Of a stretch of DNA of 51,604 nt, positions 42,125 through 51,604 are shown one piece after another. Source of the stretch: Entrophospora sp. SA101. Its lineage: Eukaryota > Glomeromycota > Glomeromycetes > Entrophosporales > Entrophosporaceae. The position numbers were made by a program, and so were the translations under genes. Where the stretch lies: assembly GCA_958430865.1 (NCBI GenBank), contig CAUDNR010004411.1, positions 195,263-246,866 of the forward strand, read 5' to 3'. Under the pieces are notes generated by a model. The model saw only the letters and a list, made by a program, of their open reading frames with translations, made no database searches and was not told the DNA's origin. Every line of letters begins with the position of its first letter. The first letter of the stretch is position 1.

Positions 42125-43569
42125 AATGGAGTCCAGTGCTAGCGCACAGAAAAGAGGTGCACTGCAAATTGTGACAAAAGAGGTATTTTCAAGAAGTATT
42201 TCAAGGTCAGCCAAGTTGACAGTGCGGCAAGTATAATCACCAACAATGACAGATACAACAAGGGAGAAGGTTGCGAGGTGAAAGACAAAAGTTTGGATAA
42301 TCCAAACTATGTTGGAAGTTCTGACACCGAGTGATTTTTCACTATTCCTTTCTTACAATGTATTGTTACCAATTAAAAATACAAAGTAGAAAACAACAAG
42401 AAAATTATGAGGTGATAATGTAATTTTTGATCCCTGAATTTTTATTGTCATTATATCACCGAGCATAAATGTATTAATATATATATGTATATCCCTATTT
42501 AGTAAAGATTATCAATAAATAAATTTTTGCATGTGACTCATTTTTATACATTATTTTAAAAATGACGGTGGAATATAATGAATACCCACAAAACAATGAA
42601 AATGATAACGATAACGATAACGATAATAACAAGCAAGGTTCTGAACCAATAATCACAACAATTGACAACAGCAGTAATAATGAAGTAAATGGAAGAACAT
42701 CAATATTGTCACAAAATCTAATCAAGAAGGAACATATAACAACAAGTCGTCGTCGCTGGATAGTGTTATTAGGCTTTTCACTATTAACGTTTTCTTCAGC
42801 TTGTCTCTGGATAACATTTGCACCCTGTCTTTACATTTTTATGCACCATTATTCACAAGCAACACCATCATACATCAATTCATTATCAACAATATATATG
42901 ATCATGTATCCAATCTTGCTACTGCCATCTCTTAAAATTTTTGCTGTTTGGGATTTACACGGTGGACTCTTGTTTGGGGCCTTTTTAAATTCGCTTGGAT
43001 CGTTTGTACGTTTTTTGGGATCATTTGGACCTCGTGGATTTTGGGTGTTGTTTTTAGGCCAGACTATAGCAGCCTCAGGACAAGTATTTATATTGGGTTT
43101 ACCGCCAAAATTGGCTATAACATGGTTTGATCATGGTGAACAAAATTTGGCTGCTTCTATTGGAATTATGGCAAATAATGCAGGAGTGGCTGCTGGGTAA
43201 GAATAAAAATAAAATTAATATATCTGGATATATATATATATATATTTATATATATCTAGATAACGAAAGGTAAATAATACTTACGATGAGATAATATATA
43301 GTTTCTTAATTTGTTAAAACACTATACTATTTCTATTTTTATTTCTTTCTTTCTTATATTTTTTAGATTTTTGTTGTCTCCATTTATGATTAAAGAGGAA
43401 ACGGCACAATATGATATTCCAAAATATCTTTTAATACAATGTGGTGTATGTACTTTTATATATCTATTTTTGGTCTTGGTTTTTAGATCTTCACCTTCAC
43501 ATTCATCATCCAACAGGTTTGTTAATTAACGATTATTATTGATTTTATTAATATTTATTTACATATAAT
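42125..43569 (+). repeat. Inverted arm A of the FLVCR-like duplication
   Basis: Partner of 39401-40845 with a 1279-bp spacer. Confidence 0.93.
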
Positions 43570-44670
43570 TTTATTAACACATATAATCATATACATGATA
43601 TGATAGTAAGTCGGTTGTATCATTGACAGTGTTTATTTCATATTTTGCAGATAAACCATTTATATTTTTAACAACATCTTTTGGAATTATAATTGGAGCA
43701 CAATATGCTTTAAGTACTTTATTAGCACAAATGATAATGCCTGTATTTGAGATTTATGATGAGGTATATATATAATAAATCATTCATTTAGAAGGTATTT
43801 TAAAATCAAAAAAATTAATTTGTTGCACTATTATAATTTAGACAAAAATAGGTATATTAGGATTTTCAATAGTAGTAGCAGGTGTAGTTGGATCGTTTGT
43901 TATTGGCATATATCTTGATCATTCATTTGCATACAAACGTTCATGTCATGTTTTATACATTGGTACAATAATTGCCCTTGGTATATTTAATATTTCTTTA
44001 AAAAATGAAATATTAAGTTTAGCATTTTTATCAAGGTAAATATTATTTTATTTTTTTTGTGATATTTGATAAAAAAAATTTTTTTTATTTTAGGAAAATT
44101 ACTAAATTATTTTAATTTTTTTTTTAAAAAAAGCATATGTTTTGGAATATTTTCTTTTGGTAAGTTGTTAAACAAAATTAATTAATGAATTATGATTTTT
44201 TTTTTATCCAAGAAGAATCAACAATGTAAAAAATTATGTACATAAATATATGCACACAAATCTACCTTTTAGCAATACCTTCTGCAATATTTCGATATGC
44301 GACACTTGCCACATCTATGAGAGAAGGTGAGGATGAAATAGCTAGCACAAGCATATTAAATACATCAGCACAAATATGGGGAATATTATTGGTAGCATTG
44401 ATGGACATTGCAGAGAATAATGATAAAATATTTACAATGGAATTATCAAATTGGATGTTGTTTACAATTTTAGTGTGTGGTGCAGCTTTATTGTGGGTGA
44501 TGGATGACGATAGAGTAGCAAGGAAATTAAATGTTGATGATGAATATGTTGAGGTTAATGTTAGTGGTGGCAGTGGTGATGGAAATAATAGAAGTAATAT
44601 TTGTAGTAATGATAATGATAGAGGAAGTGACGAAGAATTGGAAATTCTTGAAGTTATGCAAGAGGAATGA
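42562..44670 (+). CDS. SLC49/FLVCR-like major facilitator transporter (6 exons)
   Basis: Exons are about 42562-43196, 43367-43516, 43651-43764, 43843-44035, a short exon near 44134-44160 (SICFGIFSF), and 44273-44670. Together they give a ~480-residue multi-pass protein. The N-terminus is polar and Asn/Asp-rich (about 65 residues). The MFS part shows the FLVCR pattern: RRRWIVLLGFSLLTFSSACL, YINSLSTIYMIMYP, GLLFGAFLNSLGSFVRFLG, GQTIAASGQVFILGLPPKLA, ASIGIMANNAGVAAG, and later ATSMREGEDEIASTSILNTS. Animal FLVCR proteins move heme, choline or ethanolamine; the fungal substrate is unknown. Exon 2 to exon 3 does not keep frame as read (one base off), so either a splice site differs from my choice or there is a single-base error. 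The C-terminus is acidic. An incomplete head-to-head copy lies upstream. Confidence 0.8.
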
Positions 44671-44734
44671 TAATAAATAAATCTTTAAATATAATTCACC
44701 AAATCATTTAAAAAAATTTATAATCAAGATAATT

Positions 44735-45557
44735 AATTATTCCAAATCTTTTGCTAAACTTTGATCTTTAGCAATTATGTTTATTGTATCATTAATTTTT
44801 TTTAATAATGATCCTTTAATTTAATCAAAAGGAACAATTAGTAAATAATTTTTTTAATATGTACACAATAGAATAATAATAACATTAATATAACAAGTAT
44901 CTTTTAAAATTAAAAGTTACCAACCAGCATTTTGAACCATTTTTAAATATTCCCTATTTGCTTCTTGTAACTCTTCTTCTAATGATTTAATAATATCAGT
45001 CTAAAAAAACAAAAAATTGAATGCATATATAATATATTGAAACATAGTATATTTTTAAAAAAATGTTGATATAGTAATAATATATATTTTATACCTGTTC
45101 TTTTTCACTATATTTTATACCAGGTAAATTTTCTATTAATGTATCAATTTCTTTTGCTTTTTTACAAAGATCTTGAACAATTAATTCTCTATCCTCTAAA
45201 ATATTATTATTATTATTATGTTAATTTGAAATCATCATCAATTTGTTATTGTTATTGTTATTATTATTAAGCAAGTACCTTTAAGCTTTGGTGCGTCATG
45301 GTTTTGTGCTATAATAATTCCAATAAAAGTTGATTGATTGATTAAATAAACAAAATATAATAACAATTTCAAATCATAATTATTGTTACTTACATATTAT
45401 CACTTACGTTGATTTAAATGAACAATACTGGTATGAAATAATTGAGCCAACTTTATAAAAATTTTATATAAAAATTTTATCAATTCTCAAAATTCTCTGA
45501 AAAAATAACTATACAAACTTGATCTATTGCATCTTGTAATTGTGTAAGTCTATCCAT
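44735..45557 (-). CDS. MED21: Mediator complex subunit 21 (5-6 exons)
   Basis: Starting at ATG 45557 the exons 45557-45519, 45450-45418, 45308-45279, 45195-45095 and 45000-44917 join in frame. The N-terminus MDRLTQLQDAIDQLAQLF is the hallmark of MED21 (Srb7), and KAKEIDTLIENLPGIKYSEK followed by EQ is the conserved middle. MED21 pairs with MED7 in the mediator middle module and is essential for RNA polymerase II transcription. The frame can stop at 44917 (NAGW) or, more like the family, splice from the donor there to a last exon at about 44807-44735 ending LAKDLE. That exon needs one A fewer in an 8-A run to stay in frame, which suggests a homopolymer error. An upstream in-frame ATG at 45611 is possible but the family start favours 45557. 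Confidence 0.9.
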
Positions 45558-45639
45558 ATTCGAAGTAGCCTCAAGTACAGATTGTTGTTCTAAGGGTAAA
45601 GAGTTTTGCATGCCCTACAAAAAGTTTAGATACTTAATT

Positions 45640-46320
45640 TCTATTTTTTTTTTTAATATAAAACGTACTTGAATTATTCAAAACATTAACAAAAATAGGG
45701 CGTACTGCAAACCAAGGTGAAGATTGCTAATCCCATTCGAAGCTGTCGATCTCTAGGAACCAGCTAACCATGACCCAATTTAGGACCCCGGAAACTACAT
45801 AGATAGGTTACCCTAAAATTTTCAACATCTCATTGGCTAATTGCAAGGATCCCTAACATAAATAGACAGCAGCATCACGTGAGTATATGGATCCTTACTA
45901 ACGAGATCATCCAACCTTCATTATTATGCATATATATATATATTACAGCATTAATACTGATAAACTCGATTCCCATTCCATTTAGAGATAGAATGAAAAC
46001 AGATATAAGTATGTGTATATACGCATTAGAGGGAGAGGAAGATCCCAAAGAACATATGGATATGACAGTACGTGAGAGGTTAATAGGAGAAGAAATTATC
46101 CCGTCGTGGACTCGAGGATGATGGAGTCACAACCTCGTGGCTTGATACTGACGAGAAATGGAAAAAACAACTACCATACTTCAGGAAAATGGTATGTTAT
46201 GGTAATCTAAAAACAATGGACATATTAGAAGGCGCAAGAAATCATATCTATCATACTATAGATAATAAATTTTTAACAAATCTTTAATAGGGGGATTTTT
46301 GCATCCTTCTAAAGAGAAAT
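45640..46320 (+). CDS. Possible frameshifted ORF of unknown function
   Basis: 45879-46121 is open and its second half looks coding (MKTDISMCIYALEGEEDPKE, then ERLIGEEIIPSW). After the stop the neighbouring frame continues with EDDGVTTSWLDTDEKWKKQL and ends at about 46286, so one frameshift separates the two. No family recognised. The part before about 45950 is probably noncoding. Confidence 0.3.
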
Positions 46321-46368
46321 TATAAAAATTTAGATTGAAATTAAACCAGATTGTGCCCTCTCTCATGT

Positions 46369-46701
46369 TTATACCAAATTTATCTTTTGTTTTTCGTACC
46401 ATTTGTTAAAATGACATGATTTGCACAATACCCTGTACAAGAAAGATAATGTAAGTATATTGCAGATTCTACAAGGAGCTTTTTTCAAAATTTTTTCATA
46501 TGAATTCCAATGTTTAGAACAACCTGATAAACGAGTACAAATATTCACACAAATTGAACCATCCTTTTTAATATGTTGACAAGTTACACGCTCCATAAGA
46601 ATTTTGATATATGGATGATATAAAAGTCTTTCACTTTTAACATGTATTATTCTAATTATAGAAATGCGATTGATTATACAAAAATGCAATAAACGTTTCA
46701 A
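46369..46701 (-). CDS. Small zinc-binding-like protein, unknown
   Basis: The frame contains MERVTCQHIKKDGSICVN, then CTRLSGCSKH, then APCRIC...LCKSCHFNKWYEKQ. Two paired Cys groups (CxxC..CxxC) suggest a zinc ribbon. The likely start is the internal Met of MERVT (46593), which gives about 75 residues. A further Cys-rich stretch in another minus-strand frame at about 46855-46800 (QCMCPSCINLLHAEPCNH) may be an upstream exon. Confidence 0.4.
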   Translation of the reverse strand: MKRLLHFCIINRISIIRIIHVKSERLLYHPYIKILMERVTCQHIKKDGSICVNICTRLSGCSKHWNSYEKILKKAPCRICNILTLSFLYRVLCKSCHFNKWYEKQKINLV

Positions 46702-47067
46702 ACAATTTTAGTAGAAACATATCCCTATTTATACTGAATATATTAGGCACCAACTGTGTTCAAAAAAAAAAAACAAAAACTTATAATTCAAAAACAATTG
46801 TGTGATTGCATGGTTCAGCATGTAATAAATTGATACATGATGGGCACATACATTGGAAAGAAGAAAAACCTTTAATCCCGCCAATTCACGAAAAACAAAT
46901 ATTGGGAAAATACCTTTCTTTTGCATCTAATAAGATTTGGAAATTACATATAATCCAGAAAAAAAGTTTACTTATGTTGATTAACGAAAAAAAAAAAATT
47001 TATTACAAATTTTACTTGAAGTATATAATAACTAAAGACAAATTACCACGGGATAATATGAAACAAT

Positions 47068-47654
47068 ACCTCTGAAAAAAACTCATTAAGAAATTCAATC
47101 ACACTTTCCGGAAACAATTTATCGACAGGCTTAAAGATCTCTTTTAGAACTTGCATGTAATCATCCTCGTCTGTATATTTTAGAACAAACTCTGAAGATG
47201 GAGTAAGTTCCATATTTTCATTTCGTTTGAATTCATTTCTGGGATTCGTTGCAATATTTTTGAAAAAAATCCACTAAAATTTTCATTTTTTCTGAACTAC
47301 GTAATTCGTTTAAGAGGTTTTTAACCTGACCGTGATCGTTATCATTCTGTAAAATTCATTTAATTGATTATATATATATATATGTACACAAAGGATTGTA
47401 TAAAACTATATACCTACCGAATCATTCATCTTTCCTTCATCACCTGTTTCATCAATTTTATAAAATTTTGGTTTTTCTTGCTCAATACAATGATCATTTG
47501 GATGTTCTATAAGTGGAAGACACACATTGTTAATTACCTTTAAAAAATTGTATATTAATAATATTAAATACCTTACCCGATTTTTATCATTTTCACTTAA
47601 AAGTTCCATTTGTTTCGATAGTTCATTCTCCTGATATGAAGCAGAAGTGCTCAT
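47068..47654 (-). CDS. Hydrophilic protein of unknown function, at least 3 exons
   Basis: From ATG 47654 (MSTSASYQENELSKQMELLS) the gene splices near 47577 and resumes near 47537 (VINNVCLPLIEHPND...ETGDEGKMNDSVG). It splices again near 47421 and resumes near 47347 (NDNDHGQVKNLLNELRSSEK). A frame change occurs in a T/A homopolymer near 47260, after which the text ELTPSSEFVLKYTDEDDYMQ, then EIFKPVDKLFPESVIEFLNE continues to a GTATTG donor near 47069. Downstream exons are not resolved. It is acidic and mainly helical, and I do not recognise it. Confidence 0.45.
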
Positions 47655-47914
47655 CACTTTTAAGGTACTTAATTGTATGTCGACATTTGTATTATACTGT
47701 TTAATAATATACAATAATATTAGATGAATTCATAATTGAAACATATTCATCAATCATTGATACTTGCTGTCGTTTTGATATTTATTTCTTTTCAAATTGG
47801 TCCAGAATTCAGGGCATTTGAATCCTTAAATAAAAAAAATGAATTATTTGTTAATTTCGCTTTGTTTATAATTTTAAAGTTGGTGCTTGCCATACATTAT
47901 ACCAAGGACGCGAC

Positions 47915-48055
47915 CTAACTCCAGGAGTTAACAGGGACGTTACCTGCTCCCAGTGGTATGAATGTATAACCAGCACTCTGCATGCACCGAGGAACGCTAC
48001 CTAACTCCAGGAGTTAACAAGGACGTGCTACCTGCTCCCAGCGGTACAACTACAG
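47915..48055 (+). repeat. Two copies of a ~45-bp repeat with AACTCCAGGAGTT palindrome
   Basis: The units CTAACTCCAGGAGTTAACA, followed by RGGACGT and ACCTGCTCCCAG(T/C)GGTA, occur at about 47915-47958 and 48001-48047. GC-rich compared with the surroundings. Confidence 0.75.
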
Positions 48056-48096
48056 ACTAGCAAGAATTACTAGCAACTAATTTTTTTTCAAAATAA

Positions 48097-48320
48097 TTAA
48101 AAATAATTATTGACCATCCTAATAAGAGCAGATGCAACTTCACGTCTCTCATCAATTTTATCTTTTTCGAGATCTCTCAGATGGTCATTAAAACGCTTCT
48201 TCTACGTCGATTTCAATGTGCTTATTTTAGCGCGGTTACTGAAATAAGGCTCTATGGCCTCAAGATACCCAGAATATGGCCAATTATTCGTAAGAGTTAA
48301 CGTAAAGTATTTCTCCCTGC
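48097..48320 (-). pseudogene. Transposon-protein relic with an internal TAG
   Basis: The minus strand reads EKYFTLTLTNNWPYSGYLEA, then IEPYFSNRAKISTLKST-TAG-KKRFNDHLRDLEKDKIDERREV and ends at a TAA. The TAG could be a mutated TGG. No start is visible. Family not recognised. Confidence 0.45.
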
Positions 48321-48439
48321 AATAAATGATAGCTTGTATTGTGACGATGACATTATTAAGCGTGAAAGTAAAAATAAATAAACAGCAGATCTTTTATACA
48401 TCTAAAAGAAGAACACCACTTCGTCATAATAATAATAAT

Positions 48440-49026
48440 AACGTAAATTATATCAAAAGAAATTCACAGCCTACAGGAAAAAAAATGCTGGTGTTAATTC
48501 ACTCCCTATAAGAGAAAATGCAAATATTGCTAATTTTGTTAGTTCATTATCTACTGAAGAAGAAGAATCAACACTCGAGTCTTTTTTTGAAATAATTGAT
48601 CTAGAAAGTCGCGATGTGGCATTGAAAAGAAAGGAATTGTCAGAAGAATCTTTATATAGATTTTATGTACAAAAAATTTGCTGATGTTCTTAAAAGTGAC
48701 CTGATGAGTAATGGCAAATACACAATCCAAAATTGATTACTAGAAGAACAGAATTCTAAACTTATAGTCGAGATTACTGAACTGAAAAGGGAGAAAGCTG
48801 AACTATTGGCTAAGGAAGCAGGACTTGTGGCTAGAATAATAGGATTAGAACAAAATGCTGAGAAAGCAAAAGAAAATGATGAGTGATTTGCAAAATTCAT
48901 AGTTTGTATCTTTGCCATGTATTTTTGAGGAAAGAATCATTTAGAACAACCAAACCTGGATGATGGGGAACCTCTTCTGAAGTTGACTGCAATAGTGGTT
49001 CAACAAGTAAGTTGAAATGATTTAGG
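48440..49026 (+). pseudogene. Coiled-coil protein relic with four in-frame TGA codons
   Basis: 48500-48670 is open in one frame (ENANIANFVSSLSTEEEEST, LESRDVALKRKELSEESLYR). A shift then leads at 48667 into MYKKFADVLKSDLMSNGKYT and a heptad-like coiled coil (LLEEQNSKLIVEITELKREK, AELLAKEAGLVARIIGLEQN), with TGA codons at about 48736, 48883, 48925 and 49015 and no TGG. If TGA = Trp it stays open to the junction with the third repeat copy. Coiled-coil proteins of this style also occur in fungal repeat families, where DE-TGA-FAKF could be a damaged DELIAKF, so recoding here is less certain than for the HIT-like gene. Confidence 0.4.
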
Positions 49027-49159
49027 TATGGTCTTTTTTATTTGGTAATTTAGGTATGATTTTTATTATATTTAAATTATTCAGATACATGTATTAAATT
49101 TTAAGATTTCTAATATATATTAATAAATTATTTATATATTATATATATTATATATATTA

Positions 49160-49228
49160 TATGGGGCATGCTGCAACAAAACCAGACAAAGTGAACATTG
49201 GTATTACCAAAAATTTCAGGGATCAATA
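49160..49228 (-). repeat. Conserved ~68-bp block, copy 7
   Basis: Same as copy 4, upstream of the third copy of the small ORF. Confidence 0.9.
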
Positions 49229-49280
49229 ATGTTTAACATCACAATTGTATTACAATGTAATATGATCACGATATTTCATT

Positions 49281-49571
49281 TTGTCTCTAGATAAAATAGT
49301 TAATATGAAACTCATTTACATCCGATCTACTATGGAACCCAAGAATTATAGCACCATCAGAAGTATTTTGAAAAAGGAACAAGGTGAAAAAATTGCTCCT
49401 TACATTTTCAAAATGAATGATACTCAGACACTGGAAGCTTATCTAAGGAAAGAAAAAATCACCTATGAAATTTACCAAGAAGAAAGAAAAATAATAAGTA
49501 TTAGAAAAAGAAAACATCATGATGATGCATTATTACCCAACAAAAAGCCAAGATCTCTAGAAGAAAAATAA
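49281..49571 (+). CDS. Small conserved basic protein of unknown function (third copy)
   Basis: Identical in protein to 35630-35920; preferred start 49305. Confidence 0.68.
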   Translation: MSLDKIVNMKLIYIRSTMEPKNYSTIRSILKKEQGEKIAPYIFKMNDTQTLEAYLRKEKITYEIYQEERKIISIRKRKHHDDALLPNKKPRSLEEK

Positions 49572-49773
49572 TAGGAACAAATTTATTATCTATTTTATCT
49601 ATTTTATCTTTTCCTTTTTGGCATTTTCTCAATGAGTAACTAGATTTCTAAAACCAATACTAATGTCCCATTCTAGCCATGATTTAAAGAGTTCTCTTTC
49701 ATGATTGAACACTGATTTTTTTTTTTTTTTTTGTAAAACACTTTATAAAAAAGTTAGTTTAAATAAAAAAATC

Positions 49774-51249
49774 ATGACCAAAAAAGAATGTTTTAACTGT
49801 AATCAAACTAAAGAAGGATTAGAAATTAATTGATGAGATGAAGAAGATAGAGAACATAAAGAATTCTGTTGTTGAGATTGTTCTGAAAACATAATTCAAA
49901 AAGAATTAGATGAATGTGCAAAATGAGAACGCAATAAGAAAAAGATCTTTCGAGAAACCTTAACTAAAGTTAAAAATAAAGAAAATTTTGATTGACCTTT
50001 TAAGTACAGAGTTATTAACCAAAAAGGGGATGGGAGATGAAACAGAATTATCATATGTTGTAATCAGTGTAAGATCATATTGGACTGAGATGTTACTGCT
50101 TATGAAGACAGTAGAGGACATAAATGTTCTCAATGTCGTAATTCCAAGAAGATATTAAAAGAGGTGAACAAGATAAGCATTTTTCCTGAAAAGATGACAA
50201 CACTCCCAGTTACATTTGTCCCAAAAGCACAGCAAAGGGTGAAATAGTTTGTCATATGTGTGACAAAATGGTAACACATAAAAAAGGAATGCTTAAAACT
50301 TGAATCTCTGATTTTGGAGGCACCATAACTTCTGGAGTAGTTTTAAGACAAAATTCTAAAGGTCATGTGGCACTTTGTACTAAGCACCATGCTGAAAACT
50401 TCAAAGAAATAACTAGAGAAGAATGAGCAGATATTTTACCAGTACTTAAAGATACAATTAATAAAATCAATAAAGCATATAATCCAATAGGCTATAAAGT
50501 AAGTGTACCAATAGGGCCGCTTGCTTCCCAAAACCCACCCCATTTTTATATGCGAATTGTTCCTAAATATAAAGAAGCTTATGGAAGCAGGGGAATTAAG
50601 GAGTATCATGAAAAGCTTTTTCTCAGGAGGGCACTGAACAAGCAAATACAATCTTTCAACCAACAGAAGATAATATTGTTCCAGAAAAGAGCAAAGTATC
50701 TGCAAGATTACACAATGAAATAGGAGGTATAGTTGTCTTCACCAAAAATCATTTACCTAATGATATCAATGCTGTAGATCAAGAAACTTGAGATCAAATT
50801 GGTGAAGTTTGTCAAGAACTTATACAAAAAATGGCATCTGCTGAAAATTTTACTACTGATGCCGTAATAAGATGAGAAATTAACCAAAGAGCTGCAGAAA
50901 TTTTGATAAAAGAATCAGAAATGCCCTTCAAGTTATAGTAAAAATTATCCCTCATCTGAATTTTCAGTATACTTCGCTCCTAGATTCAAGAAAATTTTGA
51001 AGACATTACAGGCCTGTAAAAGACAATCAATTTCTAGGTACTATGGAAGATGAAAGAATGGCTGAAAAAATAAGAGACCCGGAAGCCTACTATCAAAAAT
51101 GGGGTAAAACTCCCCGAACTCAATTAGAAAACCAACTTAATAAGAATAAAAGAGAGAAAGTTTACTGAATGGTTGGTTGTGGAATACTATTTGTCTCCCT
51201 AGTTGTTTTAGTTATCAAAATAATTAAAATTAGGAAAAATAAAAGTTAA
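49774..51249 (+). pseudogene. Zinc-ribbon + degenerate double-HIT protein gene using TGA = Trp (third copy)
   Basis: Same frames, TGA codons and frameshifts as 36123-37598. The HIT motif reads HVALCTKHHAENF here against HAALCTKRHAENF in the arms. The nine base changes around it (50330-50393) are mainly synonymous. Confidence 0.78.
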
Positions 51250-51299
51250 TTATGACATCTAACCTTTTTTATCTAGTATAAAAATTATTCAATTACATT

Positions 51300-51604
51300 T
51301 TATGCTGGCTTGGGACAAGTGATGTCTTTAAACTCATCCTTTACAAATGGGTGAATGTTATTATAAAGGTATTCTTGTCTTTTATAGTCCAAAGGAGGAG
51401 GTGTTAACACTAAAATAGATAAAGCTTTAATCTCTTCAAAAATATCTGCTTTCTTGATTTTCAATAAATTGAATTCAGTAAAAGGTCCATTAGCAACTTC
51501 TTGAACTTTTACTGTACCAAGATTAGATGCTTCAAAAAGAAAATGTTGATATTTCTGTATACTTGGTAACTTCTTAAAATAAATTCCCAAAATAGCTTTA
51601 ATAT
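51300..51604 (-). pseudogene. DUF7869-type transposon protein tail (third copy, runs off window)
   Basis: Matches 37649-37953. One residue differs (ASNLGTV against ASNFGTV). The 5' end lies beyond the window. Confidence 0.75.

Larger units (their letters stand above)
49029..51604 (+). repeat. Third, partial copy of the inverted-repeat unit
   Basis: Corresponds to 35378-37953 of the right arm at a constant offset of 13651 bases, about 99% identical, in the same orientation. It starts at CTTTTTTATTTGGTAATTTAGG and runs off the end of the window. One dense cluster of differences lies at 50330-50393. Confidence 0.95.

Overview
The window looks like nuclear DNA of an arbuscular mycorrhizal fungus (Glomeromycotina). 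This is inference. The evidence is very high A+T, short AT-rich GT..AG introns in almost every housekeeping gene, transposon-derived protein families typical of these fungi (DUF7869-type, PD-(D/E)XK-like, LINE with a CCHC tail, BTB-TLDc relics), and a gene that reads sensibly only with TGA = tryptophan. Such fungi carry Mollicutes-related endobacteria that use that code. Two runs of ten N (28915-28924, 39036-39045) split the window into three contigs, so order and orientation across them rest on scaffolding.

Layout. 1-7.3 kb: a multi-pass membrane protein gene (-), a 3' fragment of the 2-oxoglutarate dehydrogenase E2 gene KGD2 cut at its 5' side by a broken DUF7869-type transposon gene, and repeat relics. 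7.4-12.8 kb: left arm of a large inverted repeat. 12.9-14.0 kb: a 5'-truncated LINE with target-site duplication. 14.2-17.6 kb: YbeY endoribonuclease (+) facing a short/branched-chain acyl-CoA dehydrogenase (-). 18.4-20.1 kb: a Tyr/Pro/Ser-rich protein with a C-terminal PARP-type ADP-ribosyltransferase domain. 20-27 kb: gene-poor, with a 0.9-kb TIR element, a tRNA-Val-like relic and several degenerate repeats. 27.5-31 kb: a secreted ML/NPC2-like protein (-), a TLDc pseudogene split by a hAT-type MITE, and a PD-(D/E)XK-like gene fragment. 31.2-33.5 kb: MITEs, a diverged copy of a small conserved ORF, tandem repeats. 33.5-39.0 kb: right arm of the inverted repeat. 39.0-44.7 kb: an SLC49/FLVCR-like MFS transporter gene with a truncated head-to-head inverted copy. 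44.7-48.3 kb: mediator subunit MED21 and poorly understood ORFs. 48.4-51.6 kb: a third, partial copy of the inverted-repeat unit, running off the end.

The most unusual content is the unit shared by the two arms and the third copy. It holds (i) a conserved ~68-bp block, (ii) an unrecognised ~88-codon protein with a basic, NLS-like tail whose diverged relative at 31.7 kb differs almost only at synonymous sites, (iii) a zinc-ribbon plus degenerate double-HIT protein gene with about 13 TGA codons at tryptophan-like positions and one TGG, and (iv) a DUF7869 transposase tail on the opposite strand. I read it as a gene from a code-4 organism, most simply a Mollicutes endosymbiont, captured in or beside a fungal mobile element and copied. 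Homopolymer frameshifts in MED21 and ACADSB suggest some residual indel errors in the assembly, but the HIT-gene frameshifts are the same in all three copies.
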